Assembly (NCBI GenBank): GCA_964400675.1
Contig: CAYNVO010000005.1
Location: 62,001-126,000 of the forward strand
DNA from: 9FT-COMBO-48-23 sp964400675
Lineage (GTDB): Bacteria > Chloroflexota > Dehalococcoidia > GIF9 > UBA5629
Direction: 5' to 3'
DNA: 64,000 bases
Shown here: one piece after another, positions 35,723 through 44,270 of the stretch
Layout: each line of letters opens with the position of its first letter
Position numbering within the stretch: position 1 is the first letter of the stretch
The notes under the pieces: model-generated
What the model saw: the letters and a program-made list of their open reading frames with translations, nothing else
Told to the model about the DNA's origin: nothing
The model's database searches: none
Made by a program: the position numbers and the translations under genes

Positions 35723-36121
35723 TCATTGCTTCCCTTTAAGCAGCTTTTCAACACGATCCAATAAAACCCCGGGCAATATCGGTTTCTCTATATACTCATC
35801 TGGTTTAAGCGCTTGACCAGTCTCAAGCTCATAGCGGCGTCGGCTGGCCTCTTCCCGCACCGAGCTCAAAATAAGAATGGGCATATCACGATATTTAGAC
35901 CATTTCGGAGACTGGAGTTCCTTATAGACAGCAAAACCATCAATCTTAGGCATCAAAAGATCAAGTATCAGCAAATCCGGTTTCTCCGAAGCAAGGTTAT
36001 CCAGACACTCCATACCATCATGGGCAAAGACCAACGCATAACCCTGAGCCTCTAAAATCATGCTTATTGCATCTAGAATATCAGGGTCATCATCAACTAC
36101 TAGAACTTTCTTGGCTATCAT
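35723..36121 (-). CDS. receiver-only response regulator
   Basis: 132-residue CheY-like domain, paralogue of the one at 35292. VVDDDPDILDA carries the acidic pair, LLILDLLMPKIDG the phospho-acceptor and ILILSSVREEA the switch residue; the Lys is in EYIEKPILPG. It has the same insertion between the last strand and the KP motif (YELETGQALKPDEYIEKP), which distinguishes the pair from textbook CheY. It probably receives phosphate from the kinase encoded just upstream. Confidence 0.93.
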   Translation of the reverse strand: MIAKKVLVVDDDPDILDAISMILEAQGYALVFAHDGMECLDNLASEKPDLLILDLLMPKIDGFAVYKELQSPKWSKYRDMPILILSSVREEASRRRYELETGQALKPDEYIEKPILPGVLLDRVEKLLKGKQ

Positions 36122-36209
36122 CTCATCTGCGCTGCAAAATTATACCAAATAGCATCACAACAATCTATATTGAAAAACAAAGCTCTACAACTGTATATAC
36201 TGGCAATAA

Positions 36210-37427
36210 TTACGCAGCCACTTTCGCTTTTTTGGGAAGCGTAAAGCAAAATTTGCTGCCCCTACCGGTCTCAGCACAGGGACTCTCAGCCCATATCTCA
36301 CCACCATGGGCTTCTACAATTCTCCTCGATATAGATAAACCCAAGCCTGTCCCTTTATGCCCAACATTGCTACCCCGGAAGAAATCTTCAAATAACCTTG
36401 GCATATCATCAGGAGAGATACCACAACCGGTATCGGCTACTTCCACCAAAATTTCGTTGTCCGTCTCCATCACCCTTATAACCACCTCACCTTCATCGGT
36501 ATAGTTAATGGCATTGTTCAGTAGATTGGTAATCACCTGTTGCAACCTGGTAGGAGCACCATAGACACAGGGTAGATTTGGCGGTATATGCACCGAGAAT
36601 TTTAGCCCCTTATGCTCTGCCAAATTAGAACCCTCTTCAACAAAGCTATCTATAACTTCGGCAAGCGATACTTCCTTCATTTCGTGGACTAATTGACCTG
36701 TCTCAATGCGAGGAACATCCAGTAAATTGCTTATAAGGTTGAGAAGCTCATTAATCCTCTCGCTAGCTCTTTGCATCATGTGTTTTTGCTTCTCATTTAA
36801 CTCGCCGGCAAAGCCGCCAAGCAGCACGCCTAAGAAACTCTGTATAGCAGCAAGAGGAGCTTTCAAATCATGAGCGGCGATGCTGACAAAGCGAAGGAAC
36901 TGTTTTTTTTCTTCTTCCAGCAGCTCTGCTCTCTCCAAAGCAATAGCTCCAAGATTGGCCAGAGCGCCAAAGAAATCTATCTCATGCTTGGAGAATCTAC
37001 GCGGCACTGAAGTATAAATACGCACAATACCAATGACCTGATCACGTCGCGTAAGAGGCAAGGAAAGTAAAGATGTCACACCCTCTTTCTTCGCCTGGTC
37101 CTTATATTGAACTCGCGGGTCAGTTGTAGCATCAAGAATTGCCACCGGTTTACCATCAAGAGCCTGAGCTATGGCAGCATCTACTCTTACCGGTCCTTTC
37201 CGCACATACCAATCACTCAGTCCACAGGCCACACTATGTATTAGCTCTTGACGGTCCGGGGTGAGCAACATTAAGGAGCATCCTTTAGCATCCGCTGCAT
37301 CACTAATGCTGTGCACAATAGTTCGAAGCACATCTGGAGATGCCAGATTGGAGTTGAGTTTTTGTGCTATATCGTAGAGTATTTTATAGCACTGTCCTGT
37401 TTTCATCTGCCCAATTACCACCTGCAC
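36210..37427 (-). CDS. GAF-domain sensor histidine kinase
   Basis: Soluble histidine kinase of 405 residues with no membrane segment. A GAF domain (about residues 25-165, CSLMLLTPDRQ, LSLPLTRRDQVIGIVRIY) senses an unknown small ligand or redox state. The HisKA H-box is AAHDLKAPLAAI with His186, followed by N-box NLLNNAINYT and G-boxes DTGCGISP and GTGLGLSI. The frame begins at GTG 37427; ATG 37406 is an alternative. TATAAT on the minus strand at 37434-37439 lies just before the GTG. It forms one unit with the two receiver genes. Confidence 0.93.
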   Translation of the reverse strand: MQVVIGQMKTGQCYKILYDIAQKLNSNLASPDVLRTIVHSISDAADAKGCSLMLLTPDRQELIHSVACGLSDWYVRKGPVRVDAAIAQALDGKPVAILDATTDPRVQYKDQAKKEGVTSLLSLPLTRRDQVIGIVRIYTSVPRRFSKHEIDFFGALANLGAIALERAELLEEEKKQFLRFVSIAAHDLKAPLAAIQSFLGVLLGGFAGELNEKQKHMMQRASERINELLNLISNLLDVPRIETGQLVHEMKEVSLAEVIDSFVEEGSNLAEHKGLKFSVHIPPNLPCVYGAPTRLQQVITNLLNNAINYTDEGEVVIRVMETDNEILVEVADTGCGISPDDMPRLFEDFFRGSNVGHKGTGLGLSISRRIVEAHGGEIWAESPCAETGRGSKFCFTLPKKAKVAA

Positions 37428-37615
37428 CCTACTATTATAACCAGGCGCTCAACAGATAAAGGATTTGCTACTTAAGCCTAAAGCGTATATGTAACAGCAC
37501 AGTTTTGTCAAGCTCTACATGTATCAGGCCGTTAATTCCGGTCACCTTTCACGCTAATTTCAATGAACGATAGCTCGCCAATTGGAAAACTGTTTGGAGT
37601 TGAACGGGTAATATT

Positions 37616-37888
37616 TTATTTTCGTACACGCCTCAATTCAAAAATGACTGGGTTAGTTGGGTCAGGACAAGCCACTGTAGCCTTATCCTGGTCATTTTCC
37701 CACGGGAAGGAGCCACCGAACTGCAAAGCTGAAATAAAGGGAAAAAGCGTGTAAAACGCCCATGCACACATGCCAGGTGGAGTCTTATCCGCAATGATAA
37801 ATTTGTCACCAACTTTGTGTTCAGAAACACAAGTGCCTTTTTGAGATATTACCTGAACCTCCACTTCGTAGAATTCCGCTTCAGCCAT
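37616..37888 (-). CDS. TIGR04076 family small protein
   Basis: 90-residue protein with the architecture of the TIGR04076 family: YEVEVQVISQKGTCVSEHKVGDKFII at the N-terminus with Cys20, then PPGMCAWAFYTLFPFI, AL(R/Q)FGGSFPWE and CPDPTNPVIFELRR near the C-terminus. Conserved Cys and Trp suggest metal or cofactor binding, but the family has no established function. AGGGGGTAAGT precedes the ATG. The 37428-37615 gap upstream of the kinase holds no other gene that I can support. Confidence 0.8.
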   Translation of the reverse strand: MAEAEFYEVEVQVISQKGTCVSEHKVGDKFIIADKTPPGMCAWAFYTLFPFISALQFGGSFPWENDQDKATVACPDPTNPVIFELRRVRK

Positions 37889-38087
37889 ACTTACCCCCTT
37901 ATTTTATCTCGTAGTAAATCTTACACTATCCCGGCTAAACTAGCCAATAGCCAAATCATATTTAAGGGTGCGTAAGATTCGAACAAAATCTAATTCTATC
38001 AGCCCTGCAATATCCGCCAAGCTGTATGCGGCTATTAAATTTTCTCCATATCATTGTTCATGACAGGCTCTGCGGAGATAAAAACTA

Positions 38088-38117
38088 TTGTGTCTATTGC
38101 TGCTTCCAGTGTATAAT
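38088..38117 (+). promoter_or_regulatory. putative promoter upstream of first antiporter
   Basis: TTGTGT and TATAAT are 18 bases apart, leaving a leader of about 110 bases before ATG 38235, which has no clear Shine-Dalgarno. Nothing else identifiable lies in 37889-38234. Confidence 0.35.
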
Positions 38118-38234
38118 TACAGGTCAATAGCAAATTAACCGGCTGGTCTGCCAAAAATAGCACAAACCGCTATGAGCGCAAAATAAACAGGTCTTGCCTG
38201 GCTTAACCCTAATAACCCAGACGGAAAATATAAT

Positions 38235-39458
38235 ATGACAGCTACAGCGGTATTCGGGCTAATTGGAATTCTCCTCATTATCGGTTTCCTGGCGGATTAT
38301 CTTTTCAGGAAGACAAATTTCCCTGACATACTAATATTACTGACATTAGGCTACTTGCTGGGACCCGTCTTTAAAATTATCGACCCTTCTCAACTAGCCC
38401 CAGCCTCGCAGATGATTGCCAGCCTGGCCCTGGTCGTCATTCTATTTTGCAGCGGGCTGGAATTTGAATTCTCAAGGGTTCTAGCAAGCACGCCCAGGGC
38501 AATATTACTGGTCTTGTTAGGCGTGGGGGTCAGCATAGCCTCAATAGCAGCCTCTGCCTATTACCTGTTCCAGTGGCAACTGCTGGACAGTTTATTGCTC
38601 GGAAGTATTGTCGGCGGTACCAGCTCCGCCATAGTAATACCACTTATCACCCGAGCCAGAGTCCCTGAACAAGTCACATCTTTGTTGTCCATGGAATCTG
38701 TTCTAAATAGTCCCGTGATAATCGTTATGGCTCTGGTCATCCTAGAAGTTATAGCCAGCGGAAAAACCGGAGTCGAGGTCTCAGCAGTCGCCCAAGCTAT
38801 TGGTATAAGGTTTTCTCTTGGGCTTGCATCTGGAATAGTTGTCGGATTTTTCTGGCTCTGGATGCTGACAATACTGGAAAAGGAGAGCTATAGCGATATC
38901 CTGACTCTAGCTGTCGTTCTTCTCTTTTACTTCCTTGTAGAAACCATAGACGGTAGCGGGGTTATATTTGCCTTAGTCTTCGGTCTTATACTGGGAAACG
39001 GCGTTAGTGTAGCTAGATTTTTAAGAATCAAGCGGACAGTCGAGACCACCGAAATAATGAAGAGGTTCCACTCGCAAATATACTTCTTCATAAAAACCTT
39101 TTTCTTTATCTACCTGGGACTTATGATAACATTCAGTAAGCCTTCACTCGTTGTAATCGGGATCATCCTTGCTATTATACTCCTGTGTACGAGGTACATC
39201 GCAGTACTTCTCAGCTCCATAGGGAGCAGGACTTTGCTAAGTAATATGGGCATACTAACCACGATGTTAGCCAGAGGTGAAGCTGCCGCCGTGCTGGTCC
39301 AGATAGTAGTAGCTGCGAATATTCATAATGCCGCTGTTTACCCCGACCTGATAATGGCAATCATTGTAACTACTGTCATCATTTCAGCTTTAGGCATCAT
39401 CATCTTTGGCGGAAAATCACCCAAATTAGAGACCGGCTATAATAACGTGACAACCTAA
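38235..39458 (+). CDS. CPA-type cation:proton antiporter, copy 1
   Basis: 407-residue polytopic membrane protein with about twelve helices, a Na+/H+ or K+/H+ antiporter of the NhaP/KefB (CPA1/CPA2) type. Markers: LGYLLGPVFKIIDPSQL near residue 38, and a SGLEFEF segment in place of the more usual D-G-G-L motif. A later helix has the pair ETIDGSGVIFALVFGLILGNG, and MLARGEAAAVLVQIV lies near the C-terminus. No regulatory TrkA/RCK domain follows. It is closely similar to the next gene along its whole length, a tandem duplication; copies differ at the candidate ion-binding motif. Confidence 0.87.
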   Translation: MTATAVFGLIGILLIIGFLADYLFRKTNFPDILILLTLGYLLGPVFKIIDPSQLAPASQMIASLALVVILFCSGLEFEFSRVLASTPRAILLVLLGVGVSIASIAASAYYLFQWQLLDSLLLGSIVGGTSSAIVIPLITRARVPEQVTSLLSMESVLNSPVIIVMALVILEVIASGKTGVEVSAVAQAIGIRFSLGLASGIVVGFFWLWMLTILEKESYSDILTLAVVLLFYFLVETIDGSGVIFALVFGLILGNGVSVARFLRIKRTVETTEIMKRFHSQIYFFIKTFFFIYLGLMITFSKPSLVVIGIILAIILLCTRYIAVLLSSIGSRTLLSNMGILTTMLARGEAAAVLVQIVVAANIHNAAVYPDLIMAIIVTTVIISALGIIIFGGKSPKLETGYNNVTT

Positions 39459-39619
39459 TCATGTATAACTGCTGCTCTTCATGATATAATTCCGACTATA
39501 ACTAGACTAGTTAAAGTCAGTTTTTCAATTATGCTTTCTCAAATACCTGACAGCCTTTGGACACCAATCTTACAGCTTAAAAGCATCGTATACCAGATAG
39601 CGATGCACAAGATTTAAGG

Positions 39620-40885
39620 ATGACAGCAATACAAGTTTTAGGGCTAATTGGTATCCTTCTAATTATCGGATTTCTGGCTGATTACCTCTTCCGAAAAACT
39701 GGGATTCCCGACATACTGATACTAATTGCGCTAGGTTTTTTGATAGGACCAGTTCTTTACATCGTTAACCCTTCCCAACTAGCTCCAGCATCACAGTTCA
39801 TTGCCACGCTAGCAATAGCCATTATTCTATTTGACGGCGGGCTGAATCTTCACCCAGGCACAATCCTGCGCACTGCACACCGAGCACTGCTTTTGGTTAT
39901 TCTGGGTATCGGATTCAGCATGATAGCAACAACAGCCTTCGCTTACTACGTTCTGGATTGGGGATTTCTGAACAGCTTACTGCTCGGTGCTATCGTGAGC
40001 GGTAATAGTCCCTCGATAGTAATGCCATTAGTCAAGCGCATCAGAGCGCCAAGCGAAGTTTCCTCACTCCTGAATCTGGAATCAGCTCTCAACGGTGCTC
40101 TTGTTATTGTCCTCGCTCTGGTCATTCTGGAAATAATGACTATCGGCACAGCCGACAGCAACGCGCTCGCTACGGCAGCGAAGGCTATTAGTATAAGGTT
40201 CTCCCTAGGAGCTGTGATAGGAATCGTGGCAGGCATCCTCTGGCTCTGGCTACTCACCAGACTGAAGTATGAGACTTACGATGACATCCTAACATTAGGC
40301 ATTCTCTTTGTTCTCTACTTTGCTGTAGAGAGCATCGACGGCAGCGGGGTCATCTTTGCCTTAGTGTTCGGACTAGTATTGGGAAACGGCATCCGAATAC
40401 CCAGACTATTAACAATCAGACGTACGGTTGAGACAACCGACATAATGAAGAAATTCCATTCTCAGATATCATTCTTCATAAAGACATTCTTCTTCATATA
40501 CCTTGGAGTGATTATCACCTTCAATCAACCAGGCCTCATCATCCTTTCCCTTATCATGTCTTTACTGCTTTTGTTCAGCAGATATTTTGCAGTATTGCTC
40601 AGCTGCTTGGGTAACAAAACTTTGTTAGCCAGTTCAGGGTTGCTAACCACCATGTTGCCCAGAGGGTTATCGGCTGCTGTTATGGCACAGATAGTACTCA
40701 GCTCAGGTATTCCTGATGCTTCAGTTTACCCCGATATCATCGTGGCTATTATTATTATCACAGTTATAATCTCCGCAATAGGCATAATAATTACAGGCCG
40801 ACAGGTACACTACGAAAAGGCACCGCAATTAATGCAAGAGGAATGCACTGAAACCTTGAGCAATAAAAGCGGCGCTAGAAAATAG
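39620..40885 (+). CDS. CPA-type cation:proton antiporter, copy 2
   Basis: 421-residue paralogue of the upstream antiporter. It shares ADYLFRKT, PSQLAPASQ, SIDGSGVIFALVFGL and the VETTDIMKKFHSQI loop. At the motif where copy 1 reads CSGLEFEF, this copy has DGGLNLHP, the canonical ion-binding DG motif of the family, and it has MLPRGLSAAVMAQIV near the C-terminus. A short charged tail follows the last helix. AAGG precedes the ATG. A TGATATAAT extended -10 element at 39482-39490 may give it its own promoter. One copy may be specialised or regulatory. Confidence 0.88.
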   Translation: MTAIQVLGLIGILLIIGFLADYLFRKTGIPDILILIALGFLIGPVLYIVNPSQLAPASQFIATLAIAIILFDGGLNLHPGTILRTAHRALLLVILGIGFSMIATTAFAYYVLDWGFLNSLLLGAIVSGNSPSIVMPLVKRIRAPSEVSSLLNLESALNGALVIVLALVILEIMTIGTADSNALATAAKAISIRFSLGAVIGIVAGILWLWLLTRLKYETYDDILTLGILFVLYFAVESIDGSGVIFALVFGLVLGNGIRIPRLLTIRRTVETTDIMKKFHSQISFFIKTFFFIYLGVIITFNQPGLIILSLIMSLLLLFSRYFAVLLSCLGNKTLLASSGLLTTMLPRGLSAAVMAQIVLSSGIPDASVYPDIIVAIIIITVIISAIGIIITGRQVHYEKAPQLMQEECTETLSNKSGARK

Positions 40886-40891
40886 CAACGG

Positions 40892-40947
40892 AAAGCCCGC
40901 CAAAGGTCAGTTCTTCTCATGCCCCCGAGTAACCTCTGGCGAGCTTT
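40892..40947. terminator. imperfect hairpin between convergent genes
   Basis: AAAGCCCGCCAAAGGT (40892-40907) pairs with ACCTCTGGCGAGCTTT (40932-40947) with two internal mismatches and a 24-base loop. It lies between the antiporter end and rplL end, a position suiting a bidirectional terminator; neither strand has a strong T-run. Confidence 0.4.
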
Positions 40948-41013
40948 CAAACTAATCCGATTTCTTACAACGGGAGTTTCAGCGGCTTCAAAACTAAGAT
41001 TAATCTGAAACTG

Positions 41014-41502
41014 CTACTTGATTTCCACCTTAGCCCCGGCTTCCTCCAGTTTCTTCTTAACAGCAGCCGCTTCATCTTTGTTGACGCCTTCTTTGACTGG
41101 TTTAGGGGCACCCTCCACCAGATCTTTAGCCTCTTTAAGACCCAGAGTGGTTACCTCTCGCACTGCCTTGATCACATTGATCTTATTCTCACCGATTTCT
41201 TTAAGGATTACGGTGAACTCTGATTTTTCCTCCTCGGCTGCTGCAGCTGACGCCCCGGCACCCGCTGATACTGCCGCCACAGCCACTGGTGCTGCTGCAG
41301 TCACCCCAAACTCCTCCTCCAGTGCTTTCACCAGGTCGGCTAGCTCCAGTACGGTCATATTCTTGACTGCAGCTATAATTTCTTCCTTTGCCATCGCTTT
41401 AGCTCCTGATGAAGTTTCTTTAGCCTTAGATTGTTTCTTCGCCTTGGGTTCTTCGACCTTCTCTTCCTCTGGTTGTTCAGACTTGACTTGTTCTTCTGAC
41501 AT
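41014..41502 (-). CDS. rplL: ribosomal protein L7/L12 with N-terminal extension
   Basis: Large-subunit stalk protein that recruits translation factors. The usual ~124-residue protein starts at MAKEEIIAAVKNMT (ATG 41394); here an in-frame start 36 residues earlier (MSEEQVKSEQ) has a much stronger Shine-Dalgarno (AGGAGG, inside the end of rplJ). The extra segment is rich in Glu, Lys and Pro (EEEKVEEPKAKKQSKAKE). The stalk hinge (AAAPVAVAAV, AGAGASAAAAEEEK) and C-terminal domain (LKEAKDLVEGAPKPVKEG) are normal. One base separates it from the rplJ stop, so it is translationally coupled. Confidence 0.93.
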   Translation of the reverse strand: MSEEQVKSEQPEEEKVEEPKAKKQSKAKETSSGAKAMAKEEIIAAVKNMTVLELADLVKALEEEFGVTAAAPVAVAAVSAGAGASAAAAEEEKSEFTVILKEIGENKINVIKAVREVTTLGLKEAKDLVEGAPKPVKEGVNKDEAAAVKKKLEEAGAKVEIK

Positions 41503-41503
41503 T

Positions 41504-42028
41504 TTATCCTCCTTCAACTTGTCTAATTCTTGCCTGCATCACATTCAAAAGACCACGCAAAGGTGCACTTAGAACATTATGCAAACCTTGCAGCGGGGCT
41601 TGCAGTTGCCCCACTAATCTAGCAATCAGGACATCCCTTGTCGGCATAGTAGCCAGATTAGCGATATCCTCAGCAGTAAGCAACCTATCACCCATAATAC
41701 CACCCTTGATTTGCAACACAGAGCTCGCGGAGCGAATATGCTCCCGCAAAATCTTAGCTGGCTTAACCACATCATCATAGCCAAAAGCTATAGCCACAGG
41801 ACCAGTCAGCAATGCTTCCAGCTGACTTTTACCAGCTTTCTCAGCGGCAAACCGGGTCAGTGTGTTTTTTATCACCCGGTACTCTACGCCCATGTCGGTC
41901 AAACGGCGACGCAACTGCACCATTTCTTTCGCCGTGAGCCCTCGATAATCCGTGGCTACAGCAATAGTACATCGAGACAGGCTGCCAGCCAGCTCATCTA
42001 CCATTTGCTCTTTCTTTTCTTTTAACAT
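41504..42028 (-). CDS. rplJ: ribosomal protein L10
   Basis: Stalk-base protein that binds 23S rRNA and anchors L7/L12 dimers. Recognised from KKEQMVDELAGSL, ATDYRGLTAKEM, YRVIKNTLTRFA and GPVAIAFGYDD, with the expected length of 174. ATG 42028 follows a perfect AGGAGG. It also represses its own operon by binding the leader upstream in other bacteria; a leader with the right shape is present at 42041. Confidence 0.95.
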   Translation of the reverse strand: MLKEKKEQMVDELAGSLSRCTIAVATDYRGLTAKEMVQLRRRLTDMGVEYRVIKNTLTRFAAEKAGKSQLEALLTGPVAIAFGYDDVVKPAKILREHIRSASSVLQIKGGIMGDRLLTAEDIANLATMPTRDVLIARLVGQLQAPLQGLHNVLSAPLRGLLNVMQARIRQVEGG

Positions 42029-42040
42029 CGTCACCTCCTA

Positions 42041-42175
42041 AAAATAAAAAGTCCTTGTGCCATGACACAAGGAACTATGACCGAGTTCCGAAAAACTCAT
42101 CAAAAAGCACCTCGGCAGGCATATTTTTAAGCCTTGCGGCACCTGCTATCACGGGCACAACATGGAAATCTGCTA
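42041..42175 (-). promoter_or_regulatory. ribosomal protein L10 leader with attenuator
   Basis: The region between rplA and rplJ on the minus strand carries GCAGGTGCCGCAAGGCTTAA and GCCTGCCGAGGTGC (42110-42155), typical words of the L10(L12)4-binding leader of rplJL. It ends in a hairpin, CCTTGTG (42053-42059) with CACAAGG (42066-42072), followed on the minus strand by TTTTTATTTT (42041-42050). That is an intrinsic terminator placed just before the rplJ ribosome-binding site. Expected action: excess L10-L12 binds the leader and stops expression of rplJ and rplL. Confidence 0.75.
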
Positions 42176-42203
42176 TTCAATTAATAAAGGACACACGAGA
42201 CAA

Positions 42204-42905
42204 TCAAGCCAATAGAGGCCTCAGGTCAAGTCTGATACCAGGCCCCATGGTAGTTGTCAAAAAAGCGCTCTTAATATACTGCCCCTTAGCTCCACTAGGT
42301 TTAGCCTTCACTACAGCTTCCACCAGCGAGGTCAGGTTCTCCAGCAGTTTTGCCTCATCAAAGCTGGCTTTGCCTATAGGCACGTGAATAATCGCCGTCC
42401 TATCCAGCCGGAATTCCACCCGACCCTTGCGAGCTTCAGCAATGGCTCTAGGCAAATCTTCAGCCGCCACAACTGTACCTGACTTAGGATTAGGCATTAA
42501 ACCTCTGCGACCCAGTATTTTACCCAACTTCCCAACCTTCCCCATCATATCTGGAGTAGCTATACTGACATCAAAATCAAGCCAGCCATCTTCAATCTTC
42601 TTAACAAGATCATCACTGCCAACATAGTCAGCACCAGCCTCTTCAGAGGCTCTGGCTCCTTCACCCTGAACAAAGACGAGAATCCTGACCTTCTTACCTA
42701 AACCGTTAGGCAGAAGGGCTATACCTCGCACCTGCTGGTCAGCACTTCTGGGGTCAACACCCATCCTCAAGTGCAACTCGACTGTCTCATCAAAGCCTGC
42801 AAAGGCAGCTTTCTTAGCCAGTTCGACAGCCTCGCTAAGCGTATATGCATTCTCTCTATTGACTAGCTTGGTCGCTTCTTTGTATTTCTTTCCTTTTGTT
42901 ACCAT
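42204..42905 (-). CDS. rplA: ribosomal protein L1
   Basis: Binds 23S rRNA at the E-site stalk and also represses its own operon in many bacteria. Signatures: NRENAYTLSEAVELAKKAAF near the N-terminus, MGVDPRSADQQVRG, LGKILGRRGLMPNPKSGTV, and the C-terminal FLTTTMGPGIRLDLRPLL. Length 233 is standard. A GTGGAGTAAAC stretch precedes the ATG, three bases after the rplK stop. Confidence 0.97.
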   Translation of the reverse strand: MVTKGKKYKEATKLVNRENAYTLSEAVELAKKAAFAGFDETVELHLRMGVDPRSADQQVRGIALLPNGLGKKVRILVFVQGEGARASEEAGADYVGSDDLVKKIEDGWLDFDVSIATPDMMGKVGKLGKILGRRGLMPNPKSGTVVAAEDLPRAIAEARKGRVEFRLDRTAIIHVPIGKASFDEAKLLENLTSLVEAVVKAKPSGAKGQYIKSAFLTTTMGPGIRLDLRPLLA

Positions 42906-42908
42906 AGT

Positions 42909-43331
42909 TTACTCCACGTCAATTCCCATGCTGCGAGCAGTACCTTCAATAATCCGCGCTGCTCCTTCGAGGTCTACCGCATTCAAGTCTTTCATTTTAA
43001 TTCGGGCAATCTCCTCAACCTTCTCACGAGGAAGTGTGCCCACTGTTTGCTGCCCGGCAGTGCTGCTAGCTTTCTCAAGACTTAAGGCTCGCTTTATCAG
43101 GTCAGATGCCGGCGGCGTTTTTGTAATAAAAGTGAATGACCTGTCCTCATACACAGTTATCTCCACCGGAACAATAGACCCCGCCTGCGAGCTTGTCTGT
43201 TCGTTATAGTCCTTGCAGAAAGCCATAATATTTACGCCATGCTGTCCCAGAGCCGGGCCAACCGGTGGGGCTGGTGTAGCTTTACCTGCCTCAATTTGAA
43301 GTTTAATGATAGCTTTAACCTTTTTCGCCAT
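42909..43331 (-). CDS. rplK: ribosomal protein L11
   Basis: GTPase-centre protein of the large subunit. The 140-residue sequence matches L11 from KAIIKLQIEAGKATPAPPVG through ALGQHGVNIMAFCKDYNEQT and FITKTPPASDLIKRAL to AARIIEGTARSMGI. Its start lies one base after the nusG stop, so nusG and rplK are coupled. Confidence 0.97.
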   Translation of the reverse strand: MAKKVKAIIKLQIEAGKATPAPPVGPALGQHGVNIMAFCKDYNEQTSSQAGSIVPVEITVYEDRSFTFITKTPPASDLIKRALSLEKASSTAGQQTVGTLPREKVEEIARIKMKDLNAVDLEGAARIIEGTARSMGIDVE

Positions 43332-43880
43332 TTACAACCTCTGCACCTGCAAAAAGTCAAGTTCTACAGATGTCTCTCGTCCGAAAAGAGTCAACAGCAC
43401 TTTTACCTTCCCCTTGGCCACGTTTATTTCATCAACCACCCCAACAAAATCAGTAAAGGGACCATCAACCGCTCGAACGCTCTCGCCCTTTCTAAAACCC
43501 ACTTTAACCTGGGGTGCACCTTCAGTCATCTGCTTCAAAATTGTGTTAACCTCGCCCTCCGCTAATGCTGTCGGCTTGTTGCCACTGCCGACAAAACCAG
43601 TTATGCCAGGTGTATTGCGCACCACATTCCAGCTGTTATCATCCATCTGCATTTGCACCAAAACATACCCGGGAAAAACTTTCTTCGTCACCGTTCGCCT
43701 CTGCCCACCCCTGATCTCGATTTCCTCTTCAGTCGGTATTATTATCTGGAATATCTTATCCTCAGCGTCCATAAACTTAATACGCTGCTCCAGGGCTCGC
43801 TTAACCCGGTCCTCATAACCGGAGTAAGTATGTACTATATACCACTGCTTGTCACCGTTCTTCAAAAGCCTAACCCCCAC
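43332..43880 (-). CDS. nusG: transcription elongation/antitermination factor NusG
   Basis: RNA-polymerase-associated factor of about 180 residues. The NGN domain (QWYIVHTYSGYEDRVKRAL, VFPGYVLVQMQMDD, RNTPGITGFVG) is followed by a KOW domain (RKGESVRAVDGPFTDFVGVV). The frame starts at GTG 43880, eleven bases inside secE; TTG 43865 just after the secE stop, with GGGGG upstream, is an equally good start and gives the usual short N-terminus. Confidence 0.95.
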   Translation of the reverse strand: MGVRLLKNGDKQWYIVHTYSGYEDRVKRALEQRIKFMDAEDKIFQIIIPTEEEIEIRGGQRRTVTKKVFPGYVLVQMQMDDNSWNVVRNTPGITGFVGSGNKPTALAEGEVNTILKQMTEGAPQVKVGFRKGESVRAVDGPFTDFVGVVDEINVAKGKVKVLLTLFGRETSVELDFLQVQRL

Positions 43881-44097
43881 CTAAGAGCACTTTTGCAACC
43901 AATTCGGCAAAACCGTAATCAAGTGCCCCCAAAAAAAGCCCTACCACACCGCACACAATGATGACCATGATTGTCAAGCGCACGGTATCCCGCCTTGATG
44001 GCCAGGTTACTTTCCTTAATTCACCTATAACATCGCCAAAGAAAGTAAAGCGAGACCTTTTCTTGGTGATAATTTGAGGCTGACTCTTTTTGGTCAA
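43870..44097 (-). CDS. secE: preprotein translocase subunit SecE
   Basis: 75-residue SecE of the one-helix type. The amphipathic helix FFGDVIGELRKVTWPSRRDT, with the conserved K-x-x-W-P-S, precedes one membrane helix (LTIMVIIVCGVVGLFLGALD). It is the stabilising partner of SecY in the SecYEG channel. The rpmG-secE-nusG order is typical of bacteria. Confidence 0.93.
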   Translation of the reverse strand: MTKKSQPQIITKKRSRFTFFGDVIGELRKVTWPSRRDTVRLTIMVIIVCGVVGLFLGALDYGFAELVAKVLLGGG

Positions 44098-44100
44098 GAA

Positions 44101-44268
44101 TTACTTAGTCTCCCGATGGAGCGTGTGGCTACGGCAACGAGGACAATATCTCCTCAATTCCAACCGTTGAGGGTCATTCTTTTTATTCTTATCAGTGGTA
44201 TATGTTCTTTCCTGGCATTGGGTACAAGCCAGATGAATGACACCACGCGACTCACCTTTTTTGGCCAT
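44101..44268 (-). CDS. rpmG: ribosomal protein L33
   Basis: 55-residue ribosomal protein. Read on the minus strand from ATG 44268: MAKKGESRGVIHLACTQC at the start, then RTYTTDKNKKNDPQRLELRR and YCPRCRSHTLHRETK. The two CxxC pairs (C15, C18, C42, C45) mark the zinc-binding form. It lies between tuf and secE as usual in bacteria, with two bases between its start and the tuf stop. Confidence 0.93.
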   Translation of the reverse strand: MAKKGESRGVIHLACTQCQERTYTTDKNKKNDPQRLELRRYCPRCRSHTLHRETK

Positions 44269-44270
44269 GA

